Made by a program: the position numbers and the translations under genes | Shown: piece by piece, positions 36,282 through 47,532 of the stretch | Numbering within the stretch: the stretch's first letter is position 1 | How the letters are laid out: each line of letters starts with the position of its first letter | Assembly (NCBI GenBank): GCA_020080175.1 | Contig: JAGHQL010000038.1 | Span: 62,001-126,000 of the forward strand | DNA: 64,000 nucleotides | Source: Glutinoglossum americanum | Taxonomy: Eukaryota > Ascomycota > Geoglossomycetes > Geoglossales > Geoglossaceae | Direction of reading: 5' to 3' | Notes under the pieces: model-generated | Told to the model about the DNA's origin: nothing | Seen by the model: the letters and a program-made list of their open reading frames with translations, nothing else | The model's database searches: none

Positions 36282-36984
36282 TTCCGCGTTTCTACCAGCT
36301 GGAGAACGAGGCACTCAAAGCTGCTGAGGTGGCAGTGCCTCGTGGGATCTGCGAACAATCCAGGAGGTACATGATCTTATGAACGGAGGGGAGTTAACAT
36401 AAAACGACATCCAGGATGATTAAAAGCATAGGAAAGGGGTCCATACAACATAGGAGAGCATACGTAAAATATGATAGGCTGGTCGTTGAAAGTTCGAATA
36501 CGAGGCCAGGGAGCGGCGACCAATGAGAGTAGATGGCCGGGATGCGGCTCAGGGTCTTGATCGATTTGAAACCCTCGGCTATATTGAGGACCCCAGGAGC
36601 GAGGGTTCTCCGGGTCCGATCGATTAGTTGTTTATGCCAAACATGGGAAAGAACGGAGACATCGCTCAGGCTAGTTGACAGTCTCCGCTGTACTAACAAG
36701 ACAACATCTATTTGTCGCAAATGCCAGAGAAAGCCGCACCCTTATATATAATACTTGAGAACCATTTCGACCGTACCGAATCAAGATGCCCAATCACTAT
36801 AGGTTCAGAGGGCCATAGCCAAGACCTCACCGACAGACGAAAACTCCAAACAAAGTGACAGGCCTACCCTCGGCCCATGAAAAGAACTGCTAGATCTGAG
36901 ACATATTGCAACTGGCTTCCCAGCTCTAGTGCCGAAACCGACCGACCATAAGCCGCGAGATAGATGAGACCAGCGTTCTCCTCT

Positions 36985-38117
36985 TTAATGAAATCCTTGA
37001 TCTATCGGCAAGCGTGTTTCGTCTGCGTGTCTGGAAATGGAAAGGAAGCGTTTTTGAGAATCTGAATCAAGGCAATGATAGGGACCGCCCGGAATTACAA
37101 TGTCGCAGAACAGCCCACAGTGTTGAAGTGAATCAGGCGTTGTGGAGGACCTGGCGGCTGGTGCTATGAATTTCCTCGCTTCGGGTATTGTGATCCAACG
37201 GACCGCTCCAGCAGTTGCTGTGACGTGCATGATTAGCGTTTAGCTATGCGGCGAACATGCAGTGGTGGCCTTACCGCCAATCGTGCAGATAAGCAAGGCA
37301 CAGCAGCCGGCCTCTTGGCTATGAAATGGCAAAAGCACCGCCAGGCCAACGGCCACTAATGATAGCATAATGGGGCATCGGATCGTAGCCTTTCGCGCAA
37401 GCTTCGCGAGACTGCTCCATATACCGGCAGGTAACACAGCCGCATATCCTTATCCACCGACACACGGACCTGTTGCTAATACAGCTGCTGATTAAAGACC
37501 TCCCACCGGTGCGAAATTCGATCCTCATTCGCTGGATGGTTTGCTTGGATAGCCACCAGATCTTCTCGTATTCCCAGGGCCCAACGGGGAGGCACATCGC
37601 GCGCACTCAACGAAGAGGTATATCAGGGCCCTCGTGGAGAAGTAGGAGGTGAAGCAGAGGAGAACGCTAGCATTGTAGTGGGCAGTGATATTTAGGCCGG
37701 CCCATCAGAGGATCAAAAAGGGGACAGAGGATGCCGACGATGTAGATTATCATCTCGAGCTCGCGGATGACGGAAGTGTTTCGAGGACCTTCGCGGCAGA
37801 TGATGGTGATGAATCGGCCTGGAGGAGTAATGGAATCAGTGATAGCCGTCCTTTGCAAACGGATCGAGACACCAAGCAAGAGACTCGTCCATTCATCACC
37901 AACAACTCACCAAGGAGCCAAATTAACCCAAGCGACGCGACCAGCATCGCGGCCAGATAGCCCGCTATCCTCACAACCGGAATCTCTGCCCCGCTATAGT
38001 AGATCCTCCTAAGCGCCCCCCTAAGGCTTCATCACTCCCTAACCCCCCCGGTCACTCTGCCATCACCAGAAGCACAAGCACCGCCGCAAAGCGACCATAA
38101 ATCATCGCCCCCATCGC
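36985..38117 (-). pseudogene. Decayed multi-pass membrane protein gene
   Basis: Reading the minus strand from ATG 38117, coding blocks appear in order. First a hydrophobic start (MGAMIYGRFAAVLVLLVM), then after a G-rich break IYYSGAEIPVVRIAGYL with a membrane helix ending WLLG. A GTGAGT...CTCCAG intron follows and continues as RFITIICREGPRNTSVIREL and a second helix. Next come GLNITAHYNASVLLCFTSYF, GPWEYEKIWWLSKQ, and a last block in which a GTAAGG...CACAG intron joins CTIG to ATAGAVRW and ends at 36985. Joining the blocks needs at least two or three frame shifts not explained by good splice sites, and a TGA follows the first block. It is therefore probably a pseudogene of an unrecognised membrane protein; a multi-intron functional gene is less likely. 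Confidence 0.5.
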
Positions 38118-41100
38118 CACCCCGATGTTGCGATATAATTAACAGCTCAGTGAATATGACAACTGATGACTGCCGGTCTCGCCGAAGTATGATGGTTGCA
38201 ACAATCGATGCCAGACCGGAGTTGAAGATTCCGCCAAGTTCGGCTATTTCAGGAACCGGGACCCCCCGCGGGGTGATTACGGGTCCTCATCCCAGAAGGA
38301 TGCCGCCATGACATCAAGAGCCTGCGATGACACGGCCCCGTCGGGGGAAGCTCCGCGGAGGGTGCCGATGTTAGGAGTTGGTAGTTCCATGACCCGAAGG
38401 ATTTCCTTCTTTCCGTTGCGACTAGAGTTGGTGGGGATGGCTGTGCCTTCTTTCCTTAGAATGAGAACGCTTGGGACCTCGCCCACCTATGGGAGAATCG
38501 ATTACTCTCAATTACTAAGCTAGTTCACCTAACTAGTAATTGGTGGGAATGTCTTGAATGACTGGGCTCGCTAGACCGACTTAATTTAGTCGCAGCACGT
38601 TTTGTTCTAAAGCGGCGATTAGGCCCATTGTTCCCGCATCGCTGATTCTGGATGAGGAAACACGCCACTGTTTGGATTGCGGTCAATCTCAGATATACTG
38701 CGGCGGCGAATACGGTTACCAGCCTCTTTGTTCCATCGACTCTACGGCTCTGAGAGGAGCGGGTTGGCTAAGCTCTGGAGATGGCTCAGAGAACTGCTCG
38801 AAGAACAAACTGTGGCCTTTAAAACCCCTTAGGACAATACCACACGGACAAGGCAATGTGTCGGACCAGAGATTTCAGCAACATAACGGATATCCGGGCT
38901 GGGGAAATGCGTGGGAAACTCAAATGATGGGATTCAATCGGTAAAACATCCTGTTCTTAATTTGGGATTATCAGCTAATGTTGGCCGTAGGAACCCAATC
39001 GGACGTCGATTGGGGGAAGGGAAACGTCAATTCCCACCAATAAACGCGTCAAACATCTTAGTTGGGTGGCTTTAGACCCTCCGTACGTCCGCCTAAAACC
39101 AGCCAACTATCCAAACGAGGAAATAGACTAAGTTCGGTTTAGGGTCCCAGTACAGAGCTTATGTGGCTGTGGCTGATCCACTTAATCGGTCGGAGTGTCG
39201 TGGCTACGTCTCCAGGCACTAGATTAGGAAAGTGGCCGTTTAGGGCTAACCCCTAACCTCGTCATATAGCGGACCAGACCGCACGACGCTCACCCGCACA
39301 CACGCACGCATGCACAGCGAATCCGCCACCTCTAGGTCAACAGGGACTCAATTAATGCCATTAGATACACCCCAGATTCTCCCACATACAATGGGAAAGC
39401 TGGATCGAAGAAAATCCCGGTGGTTGGTGGGGGAGTGAAGAGAATCGTTTAGAAGGAGGACCAAGGAGGGTAGGGGTGAGGGCGGTGAGGGAGGCCGGCC
39501 GCGGTGTCACTGAGTGCCAAGTGGGCATAGAACCAGACGGTAGTGAGGTTTTAATAGCAGATATACAACACAGCACCGTGCGCTCCTGCCGGACATATCA
39601 CTACCCGTTTTCGCTGCGCTCGCTATATCAAAATCCCTTCCTTGTCGTGCCGTTCTCGGCCTAGGGACTGTGATTGAACCTGTAGTAGATCAGCCGTTGT
39701 ATATACTTCTTCGCGACAGCTCCTCAGCTCTGCGTGGACGCCGTGGTCTTATGACTGCCTCATGTAGGCAACACTCAGAACTACCCAGTAGGATACACCG
39801 TGTGCCAAACTCCAATTTAGTTTTCCCTCCAAGCTGGAGAGTAAATGGCGCAGTTTATGGAGGTAACGCGCCGTTTGTTGGCTTTCATTGGTTCTCGGCT
39901 GTCGCCGAGCGCGGAAAAAATTCTTCCGAGGTACCAAATGTATGACGGTGTCGCTCTCGAGAAGTCGGTCACTCCCGTAAATACAAATTTTCACAGCTCA
40001 GGTTGTGTTGTATGATACGGCGCGGCCGTGCTCCACAGTATATAAGAACGCCGACCGGTCACACGAATCGAATCTGTGTGTTGGAAGCGACTTGTTTGGT
40101 ATGCTATTTTCGTTCGGCTACACTACCCTCTCGTGCTCGAGATCCTGTACGCACTCCCTATCTAAGCTGTTAGACCGCTCTAAAAAGGACATCATGCTAA
40201 CTAATACCCCAATTTAGGGTCAGGTAACCCACCGAGCATAGAGTAGCCCCGACGGCAAACTACTTCCACTAGCAATAACCCTGTTGGGCAGAAGGAAGTT
40301 GGTGGAATTCGGCAGTCAGAAGTCGAAATCAATGGCGGCCGAAGCCTTGGCTGCGCTCCCCAACATAGGGATATGTCTGGGTCATACATGACTCAGAAGG
40401 AGCTACTAGTCGTGACACTTTCTCAGACTACTTTAGAGCACAAGTACTCTTTATTGAGAGTAGCAAGCTTCAGACCTAAGACCGTTCCGGATATTGTATG
40501 CGATAGGGACTATCGGTATCGCAACCATCCGTTGTTTTCACTGGCAGCAAGGCGAGGCATCTAGGAAATATTAACCAGAATAGGCTTGCACCGCCAACTG
40601 CCACTGGACTTGGTCCATCCTACAGGTCGCCCTACAGCCTGATCGACTTCGACGTCTCACCATTACAAATCTTCCTTCGTACTGCATCGCTCAGCTGAGG
40701 AGGGGATTGGTCGCCCTTTTCGTCGATCACCGAGATGTTTTTGTCAGCGGTCGGCGGCGATGCAAAGGCCCGTGTTTTGCAGTAGGCCACAGAATCTAGG
40801 CTTGGGTTCGTCGGGCTGGCCGTTAGCATGCAAACGCCAACGCATGTCAGTTGCATGATGCATAGATCGCGAGCCAAAGAGGACCGCCAATCTGAGATAC
40901 GATAAAAAAAAAATTTTTTTTCTCGATGGTGCTCACCAGAGTATCCACCGGGTATGATGCAATTGTAGTTCCAAGGCAATCCCAAACGCCGATCTAAGAA
41001 GGATCCCTCGGTACCCAGAATCAGCCCCTAATCCCTTCGGCCCAGAATTGACACGCGTCCAACCAAAGCCCCCGAATGCGCAGAGTCTATCTTTTGCTCC

Positions 41101-42274
41101 GATAACGCGTCGCAGGCCGCCGTCATCCGGAATGCAGGCTGTGTGGTTGGTGCCCAGTCACACAAACAATCGAACCTCTCGGGTGCGCGAATTAAGAAAA
41201 AGATGAGGGAAAAAACCAACTTGGGCAGCCTCAATTTGGACTCAGCCGCAAACGGTCTAGTAACTAACCACTAACCACTTGGCCTGTTTACAGCCTCATC
41301 TTACGTAGGTGCAGCGGGATTCCGTTACCCGGTTCGATACTCCGCCTCAAAACCCCCCGCGAATGAGCAATTGGCCTAACCGCCTGGCACGAGTTTTCCG
41401 TTTCCCCGCCGATGGGGGGCCTCCAGATGTCACTTAACGTGACCTGCGCGAAATCCACGAAATTGCTCTACGCTCTTTGTTGCGGCTCCCCATCGGCGAT
41501 TTACGGGCAGTGGCAAAGCGTGTTGTGCTGCTGCACTGCTCCTTCTTGAGTTAGCAATCGACCCCACACATGCATGATGTCGTCGGTTCCTAGCCTCCTC
41601 AGCTAGAGTCTCAGGCATCAATCGATTCGCTGAAGGCGCCCAAACATGGCCTCACTTTTTTCACGACGCCCTTTTTAATCCCCGTCCCCGACGTCGCTAT
41701 ATCCGACCCCAGACGTTCTAACGTGCCAACCACCATTCCCAATGCGTCGCCTAGCCTGTCATCCTTGGAATCTTTCGCCCTCTCGTTCGCTGGATGTGCC
41801 ACCATCATGGGATTGCTCATGAGTCGGTCGGAGCATCAACGAGTTCCGACACTTTCGACCTAAATCCGGTGGGGCCGGGTGGGTGATAACCAGGGTTTTT
41901 CTGTTTGTGATGCTCCACAGCCCATTTTCGTTAGTTTTAAAGATTTTAATTGTCGCGCATAAATTGGCTGGCGAGAGCTGAGGGTTCGTTTGAGGCTGTA
42001 CCGAGCTCCAAACCACCCCTACCTCAACATCGCATCGTGAGGCCACCAACTTTCAGTTTTCTTTTTCCTTCTGGCCGCCTAAGACACAAGGCACATTTCA
42101 CTTTTGGTTACTTCCGAGTTGCCTCACCAAGCCTCACCAATGCCTCGCCAATGCATTCCATAAGTAAGTGAGGAGGCCCATCCGCCTCGACTTAAATGGA
42201 ATCAGACGCCAACCCTCCACTTGCTAAAAACTGAATTATACCCCGATTGACCTAGCAGCTTAAAGGCACACAAG
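38118..42274. other. Long intergenic stretch, nothing recognised
   Basis: About 4.1 kb without a supported gene. Short frames near 38670-38940, 39360-39990, 40630-40985 and 41430-42050 show no motifs. A TATATAAG-like element lies near 40040. The 400 bases before 42275 are the probable promoter of the coiled-coil gene. Confidence 0.45.
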
Positions 42275-43519
42275 ATGGCGCCCCCAACTGGACGAGGTGT
42301 CTACGGCTATGGAGGCCGCTCTTACAGTGGTTACCCGAACGACTCAGGCTTCTCTGATGGAGATACGTCGTCGCTACATACAGGCAGGCGAGACAACATG
42401 AGCCGCGGAGGCCACGATCGGCAAGGCCGCCAAAGCCGACAGCCCTCAGTCCATCGTTACCCAGACGATGGATACTCGTCGTCTGATGGGTATGGGTCAT
42501 CGGCTCTGCGAGACCGTGCTAAGGTTCGTCTTAACCCAATTCGAGCGGGTGACTTAGAGTCATGACTAAAGCATCCCTTTCAATAGATGAGAGATGAAAT
42601 CAAACACCTCAAAGCACAGGTTAACAAGCTTCAAGAAGATGAGAAGAGACACGTCAAGGTTCTCGATGAGACCATCGCTGACCTCAGAGGCCGTAATAAG
42701 GCCCTCGATTATGAAAACAAGGGTCTCAGAGATGCCAACAGAGCCCTCGATGATGGAAGCAGGGCCCTTGAGGCGAGGGTCGAGTTCCTTGAAGGGCAGA
42801 ATCAGTCTCTCAAAGGGCAGAACCAGTCTCTCAAAGTGCAGCTCAGGGATCTTGAGGGAGAGTTCGGGCCTCTCAAGGAGGAGAACAAGGGCCTCAAGGA
42901 TTCTAACAGGATTCTCTCAAAGAACACTAGGACTTCCGAACATGAATACAATTCCCTCAGGGATAGGGTTGATCATCTTCAGACAGAGCTAGGACACTAT
43001 AGGCAGCTCGTCAAGTCCACCGAGAAGAAGCTCCAGGACGAGAAACACGCTGCAGCTGACCGCAGGAGGCTCTACGATGCCAACATCAAAGATGTCGAAC
43101 GCGAGCGCGACAACAATCTCAGAGCTTACAACGCGAGCGAAGGAAACCGAGCCACTCTCCAACAAGCCAATCACGCCCTCGAGGAAAACCTAACAGCCGA
43201 ACGTGCACGCCTCGCGATCCTCCAGACGACGAACCAGAGCCTCCGAGGCGAGGCCGCCACCCTCAACACCAACCTCAACGCCCAAATACGCCAGCTTGGG
43301 GAGGAAAACCAGAACCTCCGGTACCGCAGCCACCTCCTCAACCAGCAGTTTGAGAGGACCAGGCAAGAGCTAGATGAAGCCACGCGCAGCCTCCGCGAGA
43401 AGGAGGAAGCCCTCGAGAACGTCTACACAGCCCGCCAAGGCTACAGACGCGGCAACACCACCGTCCGCCAGAGGGCGAACGGCAGACTCGAGTCGTTTAG
43501 ACCGCATGAGCGAGAATAA
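42275..43519 (+). CDS. Coiled-coil protein
   Basis: Exons 42275-42523 and 42587-43519 (63-nt phase-0 intron, GTTCGT to CAATAG, branch site TGACTAAAG) give 393 residues. The first 80 residues are Gly/Ser/Tyr/Asp-rich and disordered. From about residue 84 the protein is almost entirely charged heptads: long runs of L/N/E/K/R with repeated units such as ENKGLRDANRALDDG and two copies of GQNQSLK in tandem, a recent-looking internal duplication of 21 bases. This predicts a long dimeric coiled coil of about 290 residues. No membrane segment, signal peptide or enzymatic motif is present. A structural, cytoskeletal or scaffold role is likely but not shown. Weak similarity to myosin-tail or SMC-like proteins would be expected from composition alone and should not be read as homology. 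Confidence 0.8.
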
Positions 43520-45820
43520 GGTTGCCGCTATGCAGCCACACTTACACGACTGAGTCCGGGGAGCGACGAGCACCGGACACACCAATACGGTATGCCAATG
43601 GCGCAGAGCTCCATGGCGATGAAACCATGACTTCCTTTTGTTGGGGTGGATTATTTCCTTTTCGCATCGGCAGCGGGCGGGGCATTTTTCTGGGTTTTCC
43701 TTTTTCGCATTCTCAACTGCCAACGGACCAACCAATCCGCGGGTGGCTCTTATGCCGCTGAAAAAAAAAAATTTGCTCTCATCCCATTCACGTTTGACGA
43801 CCTACACCCTAAATGATCTCTTATACTTTTTTTCAGAGTTGTTTTAGATACTGCTGTATTTTGTTGCACGGTCAAACCCCCCTCCTCGTCTTGTGTGTCG
43901 CCATTCTAGGGTGCCCGATTTGTCGCATCTTATTTGGTGGCCAGTTTTTTCTACTTGTATACGAACGGTACGTCCCTTTTTTACTCATCGGTTAAGCCTG
44001 GGGCAGGATATCACCAGAATGTTACAGTAATTCCTTTCTCGGCTTGTATAAGTACGAAGCTGTTTAAGGTATCGGGCAGGCTTTTTGAGGGACAAAATTA
44101 GACTTTTTCCGTTCGGTTCCAGACAGGAATGCGGTGGGGTTTTCTGCTCTACTTGAGAGCTTATAGAAGTAATAAATACACTCTGGTACGCACTTTTGAT
44201 TGGATGTAACCTCCACTGCGACAAGTGACATAGCTACTGCTTCCCCAGTGCGAAGCATAGCAAAAACACTCCTCTGCACTCACTAGTTCCCCAACTGGCA
44301 AGCTGCGACAACGGACACCGCAGCTGGGAGCTGAACTAGCGGCGCTGACAGCGTTATGCTCTGATTAGCGGGGGCTCGGCGGCTTACATAAACGGTATAG
44401 GTTAGCAACATTGGGATGCGTTTAGCAATGCCCCCATATAACTGCAACGCGACACAGTTCTGCATAGAAAATTTGGTGTGCAGCCACATTTTTCTAGACA
44501 AGCCATGACTTGTGCTAGAGATCCGCTGCCCCTAGAAGGACCAAGATCAACTAGTTCCTTAGACAAGGATAGCTACAATCCAACTTAAGTTTCTCGATCT
44601 CGTCACCATACCCATATCATATCGAGGAACTAGCGTTCAACTACCAAGTGCTGACCCACTAATACTTCGACAGCTGGCCTAGAAGCTTCATAGGTTATCC
44701 TTTGCGTTTTGCCCATAATTACACTATGAGAAAACTGGTGGTTTCGAGAGCGACAAGTCGACGAAAACATATGGACTCCTGTAAGCGGCTAGAGGAATTG
44801 CACAACTTTGACTAAAACAGCGCATAGGGCTTCCAGGAGACAGCAAGAGCGACTCTTGCTAACCCCTTTTCCGGGCAATATAATAAGCCGTGATAAGCAT
44901 TGGATGGGCTCACTTTAGAGATTGCGCGCCGCGGGTTGTTTCTTGTGAATTTTTGTACTCGGTAGACGCCGCTTTAACTCTATTGAACCCGCTTGAGCTT
45001 TCGGGCTGGTAGACGGATTTGTTATAGTTTATATACTTATAGATATTTGGCCATATATACACGAAATAAATAGGTAGATTCAATAGTGGAAAAATGGAAA
45101 CCTGCGTCTTCTAAAAATATACATCTGAAACAAGGCTGAAGCAACCGGTGCTAACCAGTGTAGCTACGTCATCAACACCGAGTCAGCATTAACGCTAGGA
45201 ACATAAGTTCTTGCCCACCGGTTAGCTAGTCTTTAGTAGAATACAATTCACCTTTCATCCGTTTTTATATGCTCAAACCACTCACAGTTCGCCAGCCGGC
45301 CGGCTGCTCGAAAGCTGGCCATATATATCCGTTCTATGATAACCCAGGTACAATGAGTGTAACATAGCCAGCCGATCTGAGATTAGAGTGTTAAAGAAAA
45401 GGAGAGTGAATCAGGAATTAACTCGTAGGATGGGCGAAGTCTTCGGCATTCAACTTCTATAAGTTGCTTGAAGGTCGCATATGTAAGCGGTGTGTTGCGG
45501 TGACACGAGGTTCACTGGATAATATCAATAGAAAAGGCGATTATAATTTATAATTGAAAAGTGTAAACTTGATCTGGCTTGGCGTATCACAGGCTGAAAG
45601 TCTGAGCATCGGCTGAACTAACTTAGGCAATTGGCGACAGTTAGCTTTTTCCTAGTTTAGGTACTTTGTTCAGTTGAGACTTTAAAACGGCAAATCCACC
45701 TTAACAATTCCGGGGAATTTGCTCGCCTCGGTGGCAGGAACAGCACAGAGCTTCTACCGCTCAAACTTCTTTAACTTCGACCGCTATTGCCTCTGGCATC
45801 TTGCGGCTGCCGCCAATTGT
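43520..45820. other. Intergenic, AT-rich, contains a nested dyad
   Basis: No gene recognised. The stretch 44900-45700 is strongly AT-rich. A nested inverted repeat occurs at 44283-44339. Confidence 0.5.
44283..44339. repeat. Nested inverted repeat
   Basis: Outer arms CTAGTTC (44283-44289) and GAACTAG (44333-44339) enclose inner arms AGCTGCG (44301-44307) and CGCAGCT (44319-44325) around an 11-base loop. Both 7-bp pairs are perfect. No gene is adjacent; its role is unknown. Confidence 0.4.
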
Positions 45821-46708
45821 ATGGAGAAACTTACAGTTAGGGTGAAATACCCACTGTTAAGCCAAGATAGCGTCGTAGCCCTTGGCGAGCCTCCGTGTAG
45901 ACGAAGCAGGCAAGCTTCCGAAAAGCTACCCTCTGCCACCTTCTCCGATGAGCGCCCGAACCGTCCATCTTTCCTAATCCTACCGCCGGAGATACGACTA
46001 CCTATATACCGGCACCTGCTCGTCACAAACCGGACAATCTTGCACGCGATCTGTCCCAGCGCAGGCGAGCTTCGCATTGTAGAATACGTCGAATACGGCC
46101 GCACCGTCAGGCACTACCTACACCCCGAGATCCTAGAGACTTGCCGTTTGATTAACGAAGAGGGCACGCCCCTGCTATACGGGGAGAACACATTTCGACG
46201 CCAATTTTCTTGGCCTCGCGGACCATACCGACCAACGGTCTGCAGAAACTGGCGCCTCAGCGACCGCAGCCTCCAGTATATCTCGCGGATCTGGATCTTC
46301 CGCCAGTACAACATGTGGCATGCCGCCAACGGGGACCTGCGAGTCCTCAACGACTTCCCCGCGCTGAAGGTGCTGGAAGTGGAAATCGATCTCAACGACG
46401 ATGGCGCCAGCCTGGAGACCTGGGAGACTCTGGTGAAGGCTGTCGTGGCGAAGCGGCCGACGCTCTCGAGCTTCCGCTGCGAGATTTGCCTATCGTTCTC
46501 CGATGCACCCGCTCGCGATTGGTTGGCTCGTTGTGAGGTCAACCAGAGTCTCAATTTCGACTTGCACAAATGTTGGGTGGATTACTACGCGGCGTGGATT
46601 CAGGAAAATGGAATTCTCCCGCCCGGGCGGAGTTTGCAGTGGTCGTTCCGCACGGAGGCATTTGGGAATTTTAGACCATCGTGCTATGTGTACCTCAAGA
46701 TTGAGTAG
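45821..46708 (+). CDS. F-box-like / 2EXR-type protein
   Basis: Open frame of 295 residues from ATG 45821; the same frame is open for about 100 bases upstream without another ATG, so an upstream exon cannot be excluded. At about residues 45-60 it carries FLILPPEIRLPIYRHLL, the LPxEIRxxIYxxLL core of the F-box-like/2EXR motif, followed further on by EILETCRLINEEGTPLLYGEN, which is the usual continuation in this Pezizomycotina family (cut here to its ends: EILETCR and LLYGEN). The C-terminal two thirds are mixed alpha/beta with WETL and WLARC segments. The family is very large in ascomycetes and largely uncharacterised; coupling to SCF ubiquitin ligases is suggested for true F-box members but not shown for this branch. 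The gene appears intact. Decayed transposon DNA begins about 330 bases downstream. Confidence 0.8.
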   Translation: MEKLTVRVKYPLLSQDSVVALGEPPCRRSRQASEKLPSATFSDERPNRPSFLILPPEIRLPIYRHLLVTNRTILHAICPSAGELRIVEYVEYGRTVRHYLHPEILETCRLINEEGTPLLYGENTFRRQFSWPRGPYRPTVCRNWRLSDRSLQYISRIWIFRQYNMWHAANGDLRVLNDFPALKVLEVEIDLNDDGASLETWETLVKAVVAKRPTLSSFRCEICLSFSDAPARDWLARCEVNQSLNFDLHKCWVDYYAAWIQENGILPPGRSLQWSFRTEAFGNFRPSCYVYLKIE

Positions 46709-47036
46709 CTGCGTGCTACGGCCATTCATTCAGATAATTGAACATCGACCTTCGCTAGACCGTCTCCAATTGGCAGCTCGGCCTAGAAATTACTGGAATT
46801 CGCAGGCCTGCTTTCGCCTTCGCTCGCTCTCCGTTGTTCCCCGGTTGCATATCACCAGTACTTGCAGTGCTCGTGCTTGTGTGAATTACCGGGGAAAACC
46901 GCATGGGTGTATTTTACCTAAGATACATCCCTGTGGTTTTCTCTGGATGCTCCTTTGCCGGCTGCTTACTAACATCGTGCGGTACTTGGTTAATGCACGA
47001 AAGAAAGTTTACTGGGAAGCGGCTTGAAAGCTCCAA
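46709..47036. other. 3' flank of the F-box-like gene
   Basis: No gene supported. Part may belong to the DNA transposon whose catalytic-core fragment begins at 47037; no terminal repeat could be located. Confidence 0.4.
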
Positions 47037-47390
47037 TTGGCCTCTATAAAGACTGAGCGATTGGTGCTTCTTGACGAATCAGCTGTCAAAAATACAGCGA
47101 AATGCCAGTATAGCTGGGCATACAAAGGATGCCAGTGTGGCGGACGAACGCTTAGAAAGTGGCCGAAGCGCCATCGTATTGCCCGCCTTAACGGTCAATG
47201 GATACATCTTGACAGATCGCAGGGGGCCATTTACTACGGAAATTTACATTGCGTTCGTCCGTGATACTTTACATTCTCGTGTAATCCTTGGTCAGGCCCG
47301 CGGTCGGTATTTGTAACAGATAATTGCGACATACATTCACAGGCGGAATTAGAATAGCTATATGTCATGAAAGGAGTTGCACTGAATAAG
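47037..47390 (+). mobile_element. Tc1/mariner-type (DDE_3) transposase fragment
   Basis: Three consecutive pieces of a DDE catalytic core lie in order in shifted frames. The first is LVLLDESAV with YSWAYKG (first catalytic Asp; 47060-47130). The second is IVLPALTVNGYI followed by GPFTTEIYIAFVRDTL (47170-47280). The third is RSVFVTDNCDIH (second Asp; 47303-47340), then a TAG and LYVMKGVALN. This is the order found in Tc1/mariner DDE_3 transposases: DES, the sheet reading LPALTVDGY, DN-x-x-H, and a GV-L segment. The final catalytic Glu region and the N-terminal DNA-binding domain are not found. At least two frameshifts and one stop are present, so the copy is dead. Terminal inverted repeats were not found. 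It lies just after the F-box-like gene and before a decayed receptor. Confidence 0.65.
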
Positions 47391-47532
47391 AGCCATCAAC
47401 ACCGCAGCGGCATCGCAGAAGAATGACTAGAAGGGAAAAGGGCATAGAGGAACATCTGTTGCCACCTATGGCAAATTCCATAGAAACTAGAAAAAAAAAC
47501 AATATATAAAGGACGCAGATATCGTGGCGGTG

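Noticed and set aside
36394-36720. 108-codon minus-strand frame upstream of the membrane protein gene
   Set aside because: Could be a 5' exon, but no clean splice to 36281 and no motif.
35061-38117. Tandem duplication of the two membrane protein genes
   Set aside because: The blocks of the decayed gene do not align with the intact protein.
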